Source: Modestobacter sp. VKM Ac-2985
GTDB taxonomy: Bacteria; Actinomycetota; Actinomycetes; Mycobacteriales; Geodermatophilaceae
Length of the DNA: 64,000 nucleotides
Assembly: GCF_026967925.1 (NCBI RefSeq)
Contig: NZ_JAPVBI010000001.1
Location: 1,145,613-1,209,612 of the forward strand
Direction of reading: 5' to 3'
Numbering within the stretch: the first letter of the stretch is position 1; every line of letters begins with the position of its first letter. Made by a program: the position numbers and the translations under genes. Of this stretch, positions 1 to 8,150 are shown one piece after another. Under the pieces are notes generated by a model. That model saw only the letters and a list, made by a program, of their open reading frames with translations. It was not told where the DNA came from and searched no databases.

Positions 1-1
1 C

Positions 2-436
2 GCCGGGGCAGGGCCGGCCAGCGTCGACCTCCCGCTGGCCGACCTGGTCGCCGCCGTGCTGGGCCGGGCCGGCGTCGACGCGGTGCCGATCTCCTCGCCC
101 CGGTCCTACGACCTCGGCCGGGTGGCCGGGGTGGGGCTGGCCGTCACCGACGCGGTCGCGCTGCCGGACGGGCGGGTGCTGCTCTCCGCGGCCGCCGAGG
201 ACACCCCGAACGCGGTCGACGACGGGCCGGTGGTCGCCGCCGCCCTCGCGCTGGTCGACGGCGGGATCGTGCTCGACATCGCCGCGGTGCCCGAGGTCGA
301 CGGCCGCGTGCACAAGGTGGAGGGGCTGGCATTGCGCGGGGTCGAGGACGCCCGGGTGTGCCTGCTGGGCGTCGTGGACGACGACGACCCGGCGGCGCCG
401 TCGGTGCAGCTGGAGCTGCTGGTCGAGTTCACCTGA
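2..436 (+). CDS. C-terminal part of a conserved hypothetical protein (5' end outside window)
   Basis: The reading frame is open from base 2 and ends at TGA 434-436, so only the last 144 residues are present. The visible part contains the run DLGRVAGVGLAVTDAVALP followed by LPDGRVLLSAAAEDT and a DDGPV segment. This resembles the last blades of an actinobacterial beta-propeller-like family of unknown function (DUF6910/DUF6929-like). That family name is from memory and uncertain. No catalytic motif, signal peptide or membrane segment is visible. Its 3' end overlaps the convergent membrane-protein gene by 8 bases, so the two transcripts meet head-on. Function unknown. Confidence 0.7.
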   Translation, partial: AGAGPASVDLPLADLVAAVLGRAGVDAVPISSPRSYDLGRVAGVGLAVTDAVALPDGRVLLSAAAEDTPNAVDDGPVVAAALALVDGGIVLDIAAVPEVDGRVHKVEGLALRGVEDARVCLLGVVDDDDPAAPSVQLELLVEFT

Positions 437-1127
437 TCCCCCTGGGCTGCGGCACGGCCTCGTCGGCTCCCGCCTCGCGGCGTCCTTCGAGGAAGTAGGC
501 ACCCAGCGCGCCGGCCAGTGTGGCGAACACCGCGACCGAGTAGACGGCCAGGGCCACCTCGAGGAAACGGGCGAGACCGTGGTCGGTGTCGAGCACCTGC
601 CCGGTGATCGTCGCCAGCGCGGCGTCGTGCAGGGCCGGGCCGTAGGTGTCGTAGGCGCCCACCACGTAGAGCAGCTGGCTGCTGGCGAGGACGACGACGC
701 CGGTCACCGCGGTGAGCCAGCCGATCCGGTTCGTGAGCAGCCGGCCGGCCGACCGGGAGCCGCGGACGGCGGCAGAGAGCACGCCGCCGATGCGGGCGGT
801 CCGCAGCAGGGTGAGGGCGCGGGCGAAGCGGAGGAACGGCAGGACCAGGAAGATCAGCTGCCACCAGTTGCGCAGCCAGAAGCGCCGCTGGCTGGGTGCC
901 CGGACCGCGCGGAAGACGAACTCGGCCACGAAGACCGCCCAGCAGATCCAGCCCAGGACGGTCAGCGTCGTGACCAGCCAGGGCTCCCGGGCCAGGGCCT
1001 GGCCCAGGACGATCAGCACGAACACCAGGCCGAGCGCGCCCATCGGCCGGTCGAGCCGGGTGGCCAGGCCCTCGGTCTCGACCGTCGGGTCGGGGGTGGG
1101 CCGGTGGGTCGTGCCCTCGTCGCGCAT
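429..1127 (-). CDS. Voltage-gated-ion-channel-like membrane protein with degenerate pore
   Basis: A 232-residue protein with about six hydrophobic segments: one near 30-46, one near 54-72, a stretch near 85-110, one near 138-155 and one near 185-212. There is a basic S4-like run (LRFARALTLLRTARIG) and a pore-like loop before the last helix, which is the layout of the 6-TM ion-channel superfamily. The loop reads ATITGQVLDTDHG, so the potassium filter TVGYGD is not conserved. Ion selectivity therefore cannot be stated, and the protein may be a non-conducting relative. It starts 9 bp after the small gene at 1137-1400 and is probably co-transcribed with it. No strong Shine-Dalgarno sequence is seen. 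Confidence 0.75.
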   Translation of the reverse strand: MRDEGTTHRPTPDPTVETEGLATRLDRPMGALGLVFVLIVLGQALAREPWLVTTLTVLGWICWAVFVAEFVFRAVRAPSQRRFWLRNWWQLIFLVLPFLRFARALTLLRTARIGGVLSAAVRGSRSAGRLLTNRIGWLTAVTGVVVLASSQLLYVVGAYDTYGPALHDAALATITGQVLDTDHGLARFLEVALAVYSVAVFATLAGALGAYFLEGRREAGADEAVPQPRGIR

Positions 1128-1136
1128 GGGACGTGC

Positions 1137-1400
1137 CTACCCGGCGGATCCCGGCGGCCGCACGTCGGTGTCCGGCACCCCCACCGCATCCGGGGAACGG
1201 GGCCGCTTGACCCCCTCGACGAGGAGCACCCGCTCACGTGGCAGCACGTAGCCGTCGCGGTCGGACTCCTGGACGAACAACCAGCCGGGGGTGAAGACGA
1301 CGGCGGCGTCCTGCACGGTGTCCGGGTCGCCGTCCCGGTTCAGCACGTGCAGCCGGCTCACCAGGTAGGTCTTGCCCTCGTCGAACTTCGCAGTCGCCAT
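1137..1400 (-). CDS. Small conserved hypothetical protein
   Basis: An 87-residue soluble protein starting ATG at 1400 (MATAKFDEGKTYLVSRLHVL). The N-terminal 60 residues look like a compact beta-rich domain; the last 20 are Pro/Gly-rich and probably disordered. I do not recognise a family. Codon use matches the surrounding genes, and the ion-channel-like gene follows after 9 bp, so the two probably form an operon. The gene begins 42 bp downstream of the tRNA-Leu encoded on the same strand. Confidence 0.6.
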   Translation of the reverse strand: MATAKFDEGKTYLVSRLHVLNRDGDPDTVQDAAVVFTPGWLFVQESDRDGYVLPRERVLLVEGVKRPRSPDAVGVPDTDVRPPGSAG

Positions 1401-1445
1401 GACGCCTCAACGCAGCGCCAGCACGTGGTGTCCCCACCCGGCTGG

Positions 1446-1526
1446 TGCGGGAGGCGGGATTCGAACCCGCACGCCCGAAGGCACCAGATCCTAAGTCTGG
1501 CGTGGCTGCCGTTACACCACTCCCGC
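1446..1526 (-). tRNA. tRNA-Leu (anticodon UAG)
   Basis: Read on the minus strand, this stretch has a 7-bp acceptor stem (GCGGGAG with CTCCCGC), a D-arm, an anticodon arm CCAGA/TCTGG around loop CTTAGGA (anticodon TAG, decoding CUA), a long class II variable arm closed over a TTCG tetraloop, and a T-arm with GGTTCGAATC. The encoded CCA lies at 1443-1445 after discriminator A. The long variable arm fits leucine, and UAG fixes the isoacceptor. Confidence 0.95.
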
Positions 1527-1589
1527 GTCGGAGGGAGTGTAGGAGCCTCCGTTCGGCCGGGACGGATGCCATCTGGCAGGCTGTCGCCC

Positions 1590-1895
1590 GTGCCGAGGAC
1601 CCCTGAGCAGATCCAGCAGGAGATCGACGCCGCCCGCGAGTCGCTGGGGGCCACCCTGGACGAACTGGCGTTCCGCACGAACCCGCAGCGTCTGGCCGAC
1701 CAGGGCAAGGCGAAGGTGCAGGAGTTCCTGCAGAGCCCGCCCGGGATCGCGCTCGTCAGCGTGGTCGGCCTGACCGTCACCTTCGTCGTGACCCGGAAGG
1801 TGGTCCGCCGCGTCCGGGGCACCGACCGCCGCCGGGTCGAGCCGGTGGTCACCTACCGCCGCGAGCCCGTGGTCACCTACCGCAAGGTGCGCTGA
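1590..1895 (+). CDS. DUF3618 domain-containing small membrane protein
   Basis: The product is 101 residues and starts PRTPEQIQQEIDAARESLGA after the initiator, which is the hallmark opening of DUF3618 proteins. An amphipathic N-terminal helix is followed by one membrane segment (GIALVSVVGLTVTFVVTRKV) and a basic tail with two copies of EPVVTYR. I chose GTG 1590 because family members begin at this motif; ATG 1566 in the same frame would add eight residues. The role of the family is unknown. It often travels with phage-holin-like and DUF-type envelope proteins, but no such partner is adjacent here. Confidence 0.75.
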   Translation: MPRTPEQIQQEIDAARESLGATLDELAFRTNPQRLADQGKAKVQEFLQSPPGIALVSVVGLTVTFVVTRKVVRRVRGTDRRRVEPVVTYRREPVVTYRKVR

Positions 1896-1923
1896 CCCGG
1901 GGAGCGCCACCCGGCCTCGGCCG

Positions 1924-2442
1924 GTGAGGCGCACACTCGACGGCGTGTACCCACCGCCGCGTGACCCCGTCGGACCCGGCCAGGAGTCGGTCTGGAGCTA
2001 CCCGCGCCCGCCCTCGGCCGAGGTGACCGGACGCCGCCTCGAGCTGACCCTCGGCGGGCGGGTCATCGCCCGCACCGGCCGCGCCGTGCGGGTCTGCGAG
2101 ACCAGCCACCCGCCGGTCTTCTACGTGCCGCGCGACGACGTCGAGGCCGGCGTCCTGGAACGGGGCGCCGGTCAGTCGTGGTGCGAGTTCAAGGGCATGG
2201 CCACCTACTGGGACGCCGTCGTCGACGGGGTGCGGCACGCCTCCATCGCCTGGTCCTACGAGCAGCCCACCGCCGGCTACGAGCAGCTGCGCGGCGCGCT
2301 CGCCTTCTACCCGAGCCGGCTGGACGGCGCGACGGTCGACGGTGAGCCGGTGCGCGCCCAGGCCGGCGACTTCTACGGCGGCTGGATCACCGACGAGGTG
2401 GTCGGCCCGTTCAAGGGCGAGCCCGGCACGCGCGGCTGGTGA
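1924..2442 (+). CDS. DUF427 domain-containing protein
   Basis: A 172-residue soluble protein with a DUF427 domain over most of its length. It has the beta-rich core RRLELTLGGRVIARTGRAVR, then TSHPPVFYVPRDDV, the conserved SWCEFKGMATYWDAV block and a C-terminal FYPSRLD...GDFYGGW. Family members are small, one- or two-domain beta proteins of unknown biochemical role. The start could be GTG 1924 or GTG 1945; family proteins usually begin shortly before YPRPP, which favours 1945, and no clear Shine-Dalgarno sequence decides. It ends 5 bp before the csoR operator, so it is a separate unit from the copper operon. Confidence 0.75.
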   Translation: MRRTLDGVYPPPRDPVGPGQESVWSYPRPPSAEVTGRRLELTLGGRVIARTGRAVRVCETSHPPVFYVPRDDVEAGVLERGAGQSWCEFKGMATYWDAVVDGVRHASIAWSYEQPTAGYEQLRGALAFYPSRLDGATVDGEPVRAQAGDFYGGWITDEVVGPFKGEPGTRGW

Positions 2443-2447
2443 ACCCC

Positions 2448-2466
2448 TACCCCCCAGGGGTATAGT
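2448..2466 (+). promoter_or_regulatory. CsoR operator overlapping the -10 of a leaderless copper promoter
   Basis: TACCCC at 2448-2453 and GGGGTA at 2457-2462 form a perfect 6-bp inverted repeat with a 3-nt spacer, matching the known CsoR operator style. TATAGT at 2461-2466 is a good -10 hexamer that shares TA with the operator. Seven bases separate it from ATG 2474, so transcription should begin at or next to the start codon. Repressor binding would cover the -10, and copper would release it. Confidence 0.85.
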
Positions 2467-2473
2467 GGTGGGC

Positions 2474-2767
2474 ATGACGGGCTACGACGGCAACAAGGAG
2501 CAGGTGCTCGCGCGCCTCAAGCGCGTCGAGGGCCAGGTCCGCGGCATCGCGCGGATGGTCGAGGACGACACGTACTGCATCGACGTCCTCACCCAGGTCT
2601 CCGCCGCGACCAAGGCGCTGCAGGCGGTCGCCATCGGCCTGCTCGACGACCACCTGGCGCACTGCGTGCGGGAGGCCGTCGCCAGCAGCGCCGAGGACGA
2701 CGGCGCCGCCGCCGACGCCAAGATCGCCGAGGCCTCCGCGGCCATCGCCCGGCTCGTCCGTTCCTGA
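2474..2767 (+). CDS. csoR: CsoR-type copper-sensing transcriptional repressor
   Basis: A 97-residue all-helical protein of the CsoR/RcnR (DUF156) family. The signature [20 protein letters not shown] is present, followed by the copper ligand set: Cys in TYCIDVL, then His and Cys in DDHLAHCV (C-H-C). That pattern fits Cu(I) sensing rather than nickel (RcnR) or persulfide sensing. The C-terminal tail is alanine-rich and probably flexible. ATG 2474 is chosen because the operator and -10 place the transcript start there; no Shine-Dalgarno sequence is present or needed. copZ and copA follow closely, so CsoR likely represses its own operon. Confidence 0.92.
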   Translation: MTGYDGNKEQVLARLKRVEGQVRGIARMVEDDTYCIDVLTQVSAATKALQAVAIGLLDDHLAHCVREAVASSAEDDGAAADAKIAEASAAIARLVRS

Positions 2768-2793
2768 CCCGACCTCCCGAGGAGAGAACCACC

Positions 2794-3000
2794 GTGCAGA
2801 CCCTGGACTTCACCGTCACCGGCATGACCTGCCAGCACTGCGTCGCCTCCGTCACCGAGGAGGTCACCGAGCTCTCCGGCGTGCAGGAGGTCGACGTCGA
2901 CCTGGCCACCGGCCGGCTGCACGTCGTCGGCGACGTGACCGCCGACCAGGTGCAGGCCGCCGTGGCCGAAGCGGGCGACTACACCGCCCAGCCGGCATGA
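2794..3000 (+). CDS. copZ: CopZ-like copper chaperone (HMA domain)
   Basis: A 68-residue single heavy-metal-associated domain with the metal loop GMTCQHC near residues 10-16 and a beta-alpha-beta-beta-alpha-beta pattern. It should carry Cu(I) in the cytosol and hand it to CopA. The GTG start at 2794 follows a strong GAGGAGAG ribosome site. Its stop overlaps the ATG of copA (ATGA), giving translational coupling, so chaperone and pump are made together under CsoR. Confidence 0.92.
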   Translation: MQTLDFTVTGMTCQHCVASVTEEVTELSGVQEVDVDLATGRLHVVGDVTADQVQAAVAEAGDYTAQPA

Positions 3001-5264
3001 GCGCCGGGCCCCAGGCGGAGCCGTCGGCAGCCGGGGCCCCGGCCGCGGAGGACGAGGTCCGCCTCGACATCACCGGGATGACCTGCGCGAGCTGCGCGAA
3101 CCGGATCGAGCGCAAGCTCAACAAGCTCGACGGCGTGCAGGCCAGCGTCAACTACGCCACCGAGGCCGCGACCGTCTGGTTCGACCCGACGCGGGTCGAC
3201 CCCGACCAGCTGGTGGCCACCGTGGCGGCCGCCGGCTACTCCGCCGCGCTGCCGGCTCCGCCGGTCACCGAGGACGACGACGCCGAGGTCGAGGCGGCCC
3301 GGTCGCCGGAGTCCGTGCTGCGGCAGCGGCTGCTGGTCAGCGCCGCACTCACCCTGCCGGTCCTGGTGCTGTCCATGGTGCCTCCGCTGCAGTTCGACAA
3401 CTGGCAGTGGCTGGCGCTCACCCTGGCCAGTCCGGTCGCAGTCTGGGGAGCCTGGCCGTTCCACCGCGCCGCGGTGGTCAACGCCCGGCACGGCGCCAGC
3501 ACCATGGACACCCTGGTCTCGATCGGCATCTCCGCCGCCTACCTGTGGTCGCTGTGGGCGTTGTTCTTCGGCGACGCCGGGATGCCCGGCATGCGGATGG
3601 AGTTCACGCTCCTCCCCGAGCGCGGCGCCGGCGCGCACGAGATCTACCTCGAGGTCGCCGCGGCGGTCACCGTCTTCCTGCTGGCCGGCCGCTGGGCCGA
3701 GGCCCGCGCCAAGCGCCGGTCCGGCGCCGCGCTCACCGCGCTGCTCGAGCTGGGGGCCAAGGACGCCGCCGTGCTGGAGGACGGGCGCGAGGTGCGGGTG
3801 CCGATCGACCAGCTCGCCGTGGGGATGCGGTTCGTCGTCCGGCCGGGGGAGAAGGTCGCCACCGACGGCGTCGTCGTCAGCGGCAGCTCCGCGGTCGACC
3901 TGTCCATGCTGACCGGGGAGAGCGTGCCGGTCGAGGTCTCCGCCGGGGACCGGGTCACCGGGGCGACGGTCAACGTCGGCGGCCGGCTGGTCGTCGAGGC
4001 GACCCGGGTGGGCACCGACACGACGCTGGCCCAGCTCGGCCGGCTGGTCACCCAGGCGCAGAGCGGCAAGGCGCCGGTGCAGCGGCTGGCCGACCGGGTC
4101 TCGGCGGTCTTCGTGCCCGTCGTCCTGCTCATCGCGGTGGCCACCCTGGTCACCTGGCTGGTCGTGACCGGCGACGTGACGGCGGCCTTCACCGCCGCGG
4201 TCGCCGTGCTCGTCATCGCCTGCCCCTGCGCCCTGGGCCTGGCCACGCCCACCGCGCTGCTGGTCGGCACCGGTCGCGGTGCCCAGCTCGGCGTGCTGAT
4301 CAAGGGCCCGGAGGTGCTGGAGAGCACCCGCCGGGTCGACACCGTGCTGCTGGACAAGACCGGGACCGTCACCACCGGGCAGATGAGCCTGGTGGAGGTG
4401 GCCGGGCCCCCGGAGACGCTGCGGCTGGCGGCTGCGGTGGAGGCCGGGTCGGAGCACCCGATCGCCCGGGCGATCGTCGCTGCCGCCGGTGAGCTCCCCG
4501 AGGTCGAGGGCTTCGCCAGCGAGCAGGGGATCGGCGTGCAGGGCCGGGTCGAGGGCCGGGACGTCGTCGTCGGGCGGACCTCGGCGATGCCGGGCCCGGT
4601 GCCGGCCGAGCTGGCCCGGGTCGTCGAGCGCGCCGAGCAGGCCGGGCAGACCGCCGTCCTGGTCGCCGTGGACGGCGCGGTGACCGGGGTCTGCGTCGTC
4701 GCGGACACCGTCAAGCCCACCAGCGCGGCGGCGATCGTGCGGCTGCGGGAACTGGGGCTGGCGCCGGTGCTGCTGACCGGTGACAACGCCGGTGCCGCCG
4801 CGGCGGTGGCCCGCTCGGTCGGGCTGGACCCCGACCGCGGTGAGGTGGTCGCCGGGGTGCTGCCCGCGGGCAAGGTCGACGTCGTCCGGGAACTGCAGGC
4901 CCAGGGCCGGGTGGTGGCGATGGTCGGGGACGGCGTGAACGACGCCCCCGCGCTGGCCCAGGCCGACCTCGGGCTGGCGATGGGCTCGGGCACCGACGTC
5001 GCGATCGAGGCCAGCGACCTGACGCTGGTGCGCGCCGACCTGGACGCCGCGGTCGACGCCGTCCGGCTCTCCCGGCGGACCCTCGCGGTGATCAAGGGCA
5101 ACCTGTTCTGGGCGTTCGCCTACAACGTCGCGCTGGTGCCGCTGGCCGCTCTGGGGTTCCTCAACCCGCTGCTGGCCGGGCTGGCGATGGCGGCGTCCTC
5201 GGTGCTGGTGGTCACCAACAGCCTGCGGCTGCGGGCCTTCCGGTCCAGCGCGCCGGCGGCCTGA
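2997..5264 (+). CDS. copA: Copper-translocating P1B-type ATPase
   Basis: A 755-residue pump. One N-terminal HMA domain carries GMTCASC (Cys30 and Cys33). About eight membrane helices follow, with the Cu(I) site CPC in [14 protein letters not shown] near residue 408, the actuator loop MLTGES, the phosphorylation site DKTGTVTTG near residue 453, the SEHPIARA nucleotide-binding motif and the hinge [16 protein letters not shown]. All catalytic landmarks of a P1B-1 exporter are intact. It exports Cu(I) from the cytoplasm. It overlaps copZ by 4 bp, and a GC palindrome lies exactly at its stop. Confidence 0.93.
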   Translation: MSAGPQAEPSAAGAPAAEDEVRLDITGMTCASCANRIERKLNKLDGVQASVNYATEAATVWFDPTRVDPDQLVATVAAAGYSAALPAPPVTEDDDAEVEAARSPESVLRQRLLVSAALTLPVLVLSMVPPLQFDNWQWLALTLASPVAVWGAWPFHRAAVVNARHGASTMDTLVSIGISAAYLWSLWALFFGDAGMPGMRMEFTLLPERGAGAHEIYLEVAAAVTVFLLAGRWAEARAKRRSGAALTALLELGAKDAAVLEDGREVRVPIDQLAVGMRFVVRPGEKVATDGVVVSGSSAVDLSMLTGESVPVEVSAGDRVTGATVNVGGRLVVEATRVGTDTTLAQLGRLVTQAQSGKAPVQRLADRVSAVFVPVVLLIAVATLVTWLVVTGDVTAAFTAAVAVLVIACPCALGLATPTALLVGTGRGAQLGVLIKGPEVLESTRRVDTVLLDKTGTVTTGQMSLVEVAGPPETLRLAAAVEAGSEHPIARAIVAAAGELPEVEGFASEQGIGVQGRVEGRDVVVGRTSAMPGPVPAELARVVERAEQAGQTAVLVAVDGAVTGVCVVADTVKPTSAAAIVRLRELGLAPVLLTGDNAGAAAAVARSVGLDPDRGEVVAGVLPAGKVDVVRELQAQGRVVAMVGDGVNDAPALAQADLGLAMGSGTDVAIEASDLTLVRADLDAAVDAVRLSRRTLAVIKGNLFWAFAYNVALVPLAALGFLNPLLAGLAMAASSVLVVTNSLRLRAFRSSAPAA

Positions 5265-5279
5265 GGCCGCCGGCGGCCT
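5264..5279. terminator. GC palindrome at the end of copA
   Basis: AGGCCGCC is followed directly by GGCGGCCT: a perfect 16-nt palindrome starting on the last base of the copA stop codon. There is no T-tract. It sits between convergent copA and the TetR gene ending at 5295 and probably serves both. Confidence 0.45.
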
Positions 5280-5294
5280 GGACCGGGTGCCGGT

Positions 5295-5915
5295 TCAGGC
5301 CGCGCGGCGGGCCTGGACCAGCGGCAGGACGACGTCGGTGAGCACCTCGTCGGCGAACTCGGCCGGCACCGGCCCCCCGCCGAACAGCCAGCGCTGCAGG
5401 ATCGGCGAGCTCGCCGTCGAGGCCACCGCGCTGCCCAGCACCGTCGGCTGGACCTCGCCGCGGGCCTCGGCCCGCTCCCACACTGCCCGGAACGTCGAGC
5501 TCCAGACCTCCATCGGGCCCTGGTGGAAGGCCTCGCGGAGCTCCGGCTCGTGCGGCAGGGCCGACAGCAGCGACAGGGTGGCCGCACCGAGCGGACCGTT
5601 GACCGCATCGACCAGCCAGCGCAGCAGCAGCCGGAGGTCGCCCTCCAGCGACCCGGTGTCGGGCGGCTCGATCGACTTCTGGCTCAGCTCGGCCACCGCA
5701 TCGGCGACCAGGTCGGACTTGGTCCGCCACCGCCGGTAGATCGTGGCCTTGCCGACACCGGCGGCCGAGGCGACCGCGTCCATGGTCAGGGCCCCGTAGC
5801 CGGACTCGGCCAGCACCTGGAGGATCGCCGCCCGGATGGCCCCGTCGCGGGAGGGGTCTCGGGGCCGGCCGCCGCGACCGGAGGGTGCACCATCGGCGGG
5901 AGTAAGGGGAGGCAC
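5295..5915 (-). CDS. TetR/AcrR-family transcriptional regulator
   Basis: A 206-residue regulator with a basic N-terminal tail (RGGRPRDPSRDGAIRAAIL), a TetR helix-turn-helix at about 45-70 (LTMDAVASAAGVGKATIYRR) and a C-terminal ligand-binding domain typical of TetR members with a WLFGGGPVP end. It is divergent from the EAL gene at 6035, with about 120 bp between them. A good leaderless -10 (TAGTGT) sits 7 nt upstream of GTG 5915. Ligand and targets cannot be deduced. The divergent EAL gene is the natural first candidate, and autoregulation is likely. Confidence 0.88.
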   Translation of the reverse strand: MPPLTPADGAPSGRGGRPRDPSRDGAIRAAILQVLAESGYGALTMDAVASAAGVGKATIYRRWRTKSDLVADAVAELSQKSIEPPDTGSLEGDLRLLLRWLVDAVNGPLGAATLSLLSALPHEPELREAFHQGPMEVWSSTFRAVWERAEARGEVQPTVLGSAVASTASSPILQRWLFGGGPVPAEFADEVLTDVVLPLVQARRAA

Positions 5916-5922
5916 ACCTGGG

Positions 5923-5928
5923 ACACTA
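5923..5928 (-). promoter_or_regulatory. -10 element of a leaderless TetR promoter
   Basis: On the minus strand TAGTGT lies 7 nt before GTG 5915, the correct distance for transcription to begin on the start codon. There is no Shine-Dalgarno sequence before the gene, which agrees with a leaderless message. Confidence 0.5.
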
Positions 5929-6034
5929 GCCGAGTTGATCTTCGGCGGCCTGTGACGTCGGGCAACCCGGACGCGCCGCCACCTGGTCCGCGCGCCTGCG
6001 TGTTCGCAGGGTCACCGTCGGTCATCCTACAGCG

Positions 6035-7114
6035 GTGAACGGGCCTGCGGACGTCGTCCGTCCCTCCTGGGAGACCCCCCAGCGCGCTCGCCGGCTGTTG
6101 CTGGCCAGCACGCTCAGCCACGTGCTGCCCAGCATCTCCCGGATCGCCGGGGCGATGGGGCTGCGGATCGGCACTGCTCCCGGTCTCCTGGACATCGTCG
6201 ACGACGAGGGCGGCCGACGGGTCGACCGGCTGCTCCAGCGGCTGGCCCGGGAGCTCACCGCCGCGGAGACCGAGGCCGTCCGGGTGACCACCGACCCGCC
6301 CAGCGACGGCGTCGCCCTGGCGACCCGGCTGCTCACCGCGCCCACGCTCGCCGTCGAGCTGGCCCGCCGCGGGGTGACCGTGGAGATGGCGCTGCTCACC
6401 GACGCCGAGCTGTGGCCGGTCTACCAGCCGATCATGTCCCTCACCACCGGCGGCATGGTCGGCCACGAGGCGCTGCTGCGCGGCCGGGTCGACGGACGCG
6501 AGGTCGGCGGCGGCGACCTGTTCTTCCTCGCCGAACGAGCTGGCTGGCTGCGCCGGCTGGACCGGGTGGCCCGCGAGGCCGCCATCCGCGGCGCGGCCGG
6601 GTGGCTGGGCAGCGCCGACCTCTACGTGAACTCCGACCCGGCGGCCGTCCACCGGCCCTCGGTCTGCCTGGCCAGCACCGAGCGGGCGGTGCACGACAGC
6701 GGCATCGACCCACGGCAGCTGGTCTTCGAGGTGGTCGCCTCGCACGCGGTGATCGACCACGAGCACCTGCTCTCGGTGCTGGAGCACCACCGGTCGCTGG
6801 GCTGGCGGGTCGCGCTGGACGACGTCGGCGTCGGCTGGTCGAGCCTGGCGCTGGTGAGCGTGGTCCGCCCCGACGTCGTCAAGCTCAGCAAGACCCTGGT
6901 GTCCCGGTTGCACGAACCCGGTGCCAACGCCATCGCCCGGGCCCTCACCGAGCTGACCCACCTGCAGGGCGGGGTGGTGGTCGCCGAGGGGATCGAGTCC
7001 GAGCGGATCGCCGACCAGGCGCGCGCGGTGGGGGCCGACCTCGGGCAGGGCTGGCTGTTCGGCCGGCCCGTGCGCCCGGAGCCCGAGGCCGAGCCGGAGC
7101 TCGCCTTCGCCTGA
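6035..7114 (+). CDS. EAL-domain protein with partly degenerate catalytic motifs
   Basis: A 359-residue protein. Residues 1-120 are an unrecognised helical region; residues about 125-350 are an EAL (c-di-GMP phosphodiesterase) domain. Visible features are GHEALLRGR (EAL at 145-147), the metal Asn in YVNSDP, both Asp residues of LDDVGVGWSS, the Lys of VKLSKTLV, AEGIES and GQGWLFGRP. However, the expected ETE segment reads FEVVASH, and the Asp of KID is Ser. This protein may bind c-di-GMP rather than cleave it. It starts GTG 6035 and is divergent from the TetR gene. Confidence 0.82.
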   Translation: MNGPADVVRPSWETPQRARRLLLASTLSHVLPSISRIAGAMGLRIGTAPGLLDIVDDEGGRRVDRLLQRLARELTAAETEAVRVTTDPPSDGVALATRLLTAPTLAVELARRGVTVEMALLTDAELWPVYQPIMSLTTGGMVGHEALLRGRVDGREVGGGDLFFLAERAGWLRRLDRVAREAAIRGAAGWLGSADLYVNSDPAAVHRPSVCLASTERAVHDSGIDPRQLVFEVVASHAVIDHEHLLSVLEHHRSLGWRVALDDVGVGWSSLALVSVVRPDVVKLSKTLVSRLHEPGANAIARALTELTHLQGGVVVAEGIESERIADQARAVGADLGQGWLFGRPVRPEPEAEPELAFA

Positions 7115-7159
7115 TCGGCCCCCTCGTCGTCCGCCCATGACCAGGTGACCTGGTCGTAT

Positions 7160-7197
7160 GGGGACCTACCTGACGGCCGGCCGTCAGGTAGGTCCCC
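7160..7197. terminator. Perfect 38-nt palindrome between convergent genes
   Basis: GGGGACCTACCTGACGG at 7160-7176 is mirrored exactly by its reverse complement at 7181-7197 around CCGG, which is itself palindromic, so all 38 bases are self-complementary. The flanks repeat a related element: GACCAGGTGACCTGGTC upstream (about 7139-7155) and GACCAGGTCACCTG downstream (about 7202-7215). The location between the ends of the EAL gene (+) and the phosphatase (-) suggests a bidirectional terminator. Confidence 0.7.
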
Positions 7198-7247
7198 CCG
7201 GGACCAGGTCACCTGATCCCGGGGGGCGTGCGGGCGCGGGCGGCGGA

Positions 7248-7847
7248 TCAGGGGCAGCCGGCGTTCCAGCTGGTCAGTGCGGGCCACTCGTGCTCGAACC
7301 CGAGCGTGCCGTACCGGCCGGTGGCGAGCGGGAACAGCGCGCCCTGCTCCGGGCCGAACCCGATCCAGCGGGCAGCGAGGACCCGGAGCACGTGGCCGTG
7401 CGCCACCAGAGCGACATCGCCGTCGGCCAGCAGCGGGCGGGCCTTCTCCAGCACCCGGTCGACCCGCTCGGCCACCTGCGCCAGCGTCTCGCCCGGGGAG
7501 TCGCCGGGCACCGTGCCGTCGTGCCACAGCGACCAGGACCGGCCGACCCGCTCGCTGATCTCCGGCGTCGTCAGCCCCTCCCAGCCGCCGTAGTCCACCT
7601 CGACGAGGTCGGGCTCCAGCCGGGCGTCGATGCCGCCCTCGAACAGCCCGGCGAGCTCGGCGGTGTGCCGGGCCCGGACCAGCGGGCTGACGAAGGCGTG
7701 CGTGATCTCCCGCTGCTCGAGCACCGAGTGCAGCCGCCGACCGTCGTCCTCGCCGTTCGGCAACAGCGGCAGGTCGGTCAGGCCGGTGTGCTGCCCGCTC
7801 GCGCTCCACTCGGTCTGTCCGTGCCGGACGACCACCAGCTCACCCAC
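7248..7847 (-). CDS. Histidine phosphatase family protein (phosphoglycerate-mutase-like)
   Basis: A 199-residue enzyme of the branch-1 histidine phosphatase superfamily. The catalytic RHGQTEWS stands at residues 8-15 (nucleophilic His9). VSPLVRARHT carries the second Arg, an acid/base Glu lies in the EVDYGGWEG region, and the second His is in LVAHGHVLRV. The GTG start at 7847 is fixed by GGGGAAGGAAC just upstream. It removes phosphate from small molecules or sugar phosphates; the substrate cannot be read off. The stop of the decayed MFS gene overlaps its first codons, so the two were probably once one operon. Confidence 0.88.
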   Translation of the reverse strand: MGELVVVRHGQTEWSASGQHTGLTDLPLLPNGEDDGRRLHSVLEQREITHAFVSPLVRARHTAELAGLFEGGIDARLEPDLVEVDYGGWEGLTTPEISERVGRSWSLWHDGTVPGDSPGETLAQVAERVDRVLEKARPLLADGDVALVAHGHVLRVLAARWIGFGPEQGALFPLATGRYGTLGFEHEWPALTSWNAGCP

Positions 7848-8150
7848 GGTGTTCCTTCCCCGCGGGGACCGGTGCCGGCCCCGCCTCGGTTGCTCTCTCG
7901 GTCCGGCCACCGGCGGATGCCGTGCCGGCCACTGCCCTGACGATGACGGAGCCCAGGATGGCCAGCAGCGGCGCGCGCCAGCCACCGCTGCGTTCGTGCA
8001 CCGTGCTCAGCACCAGGGGCCCCGTCGCCGCGGCGACGTGGCCACCACCTTGCACCATCGCCGAGAGCCGGCGGTTCTCGGTCGGTCCCGGGACGGCGCA
8101 CGATCGCGAGGGAACAGTGCGGAGCTGGCCCCGGCGGCCGCGCAGGACAT
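7840..8150 (-). pseudogene. Decayed 3' end of a CynX/NimT-like MFS transporter
   Basis: On the minus strand, one frame from about 8090 to 7840 reads ENRRLSAMVQGGGHVAAA, TGPLVLSTVHERSGGW, RAPLLAILGSVIV, then a basic tail and TGA at 7840-7842. This matches the end of CynX/NimT-type MFS carriers (AMVQ-G-AA-GPL, then GGW-APL). The expected preceding segment, CSLAIVRRPGTD, lies in a different frame at about 8115-8080, and SCAAAGASSALFP before it is in a third. At least two frameshifts therefore break it, and no upstream transporter helices survive. Homology is from recognition only. Confidence 0.6.

Noticed and set aside
1443-1526. tRNA-Leu as a possible integration site for a mobile element
   Set aside because: No integrase and no direct repeat of the tRNA 3' end is visible nearby, and flanking genes look like ordinary core genes.
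2979-4457. A 492-codon minus-strand frame inside copA
   Set aside because: It is His/Gln/Gly-rich low-complexity translation, the usual antisense shadow of a GC-rich gene; copA motifs on the plus strand are complete.
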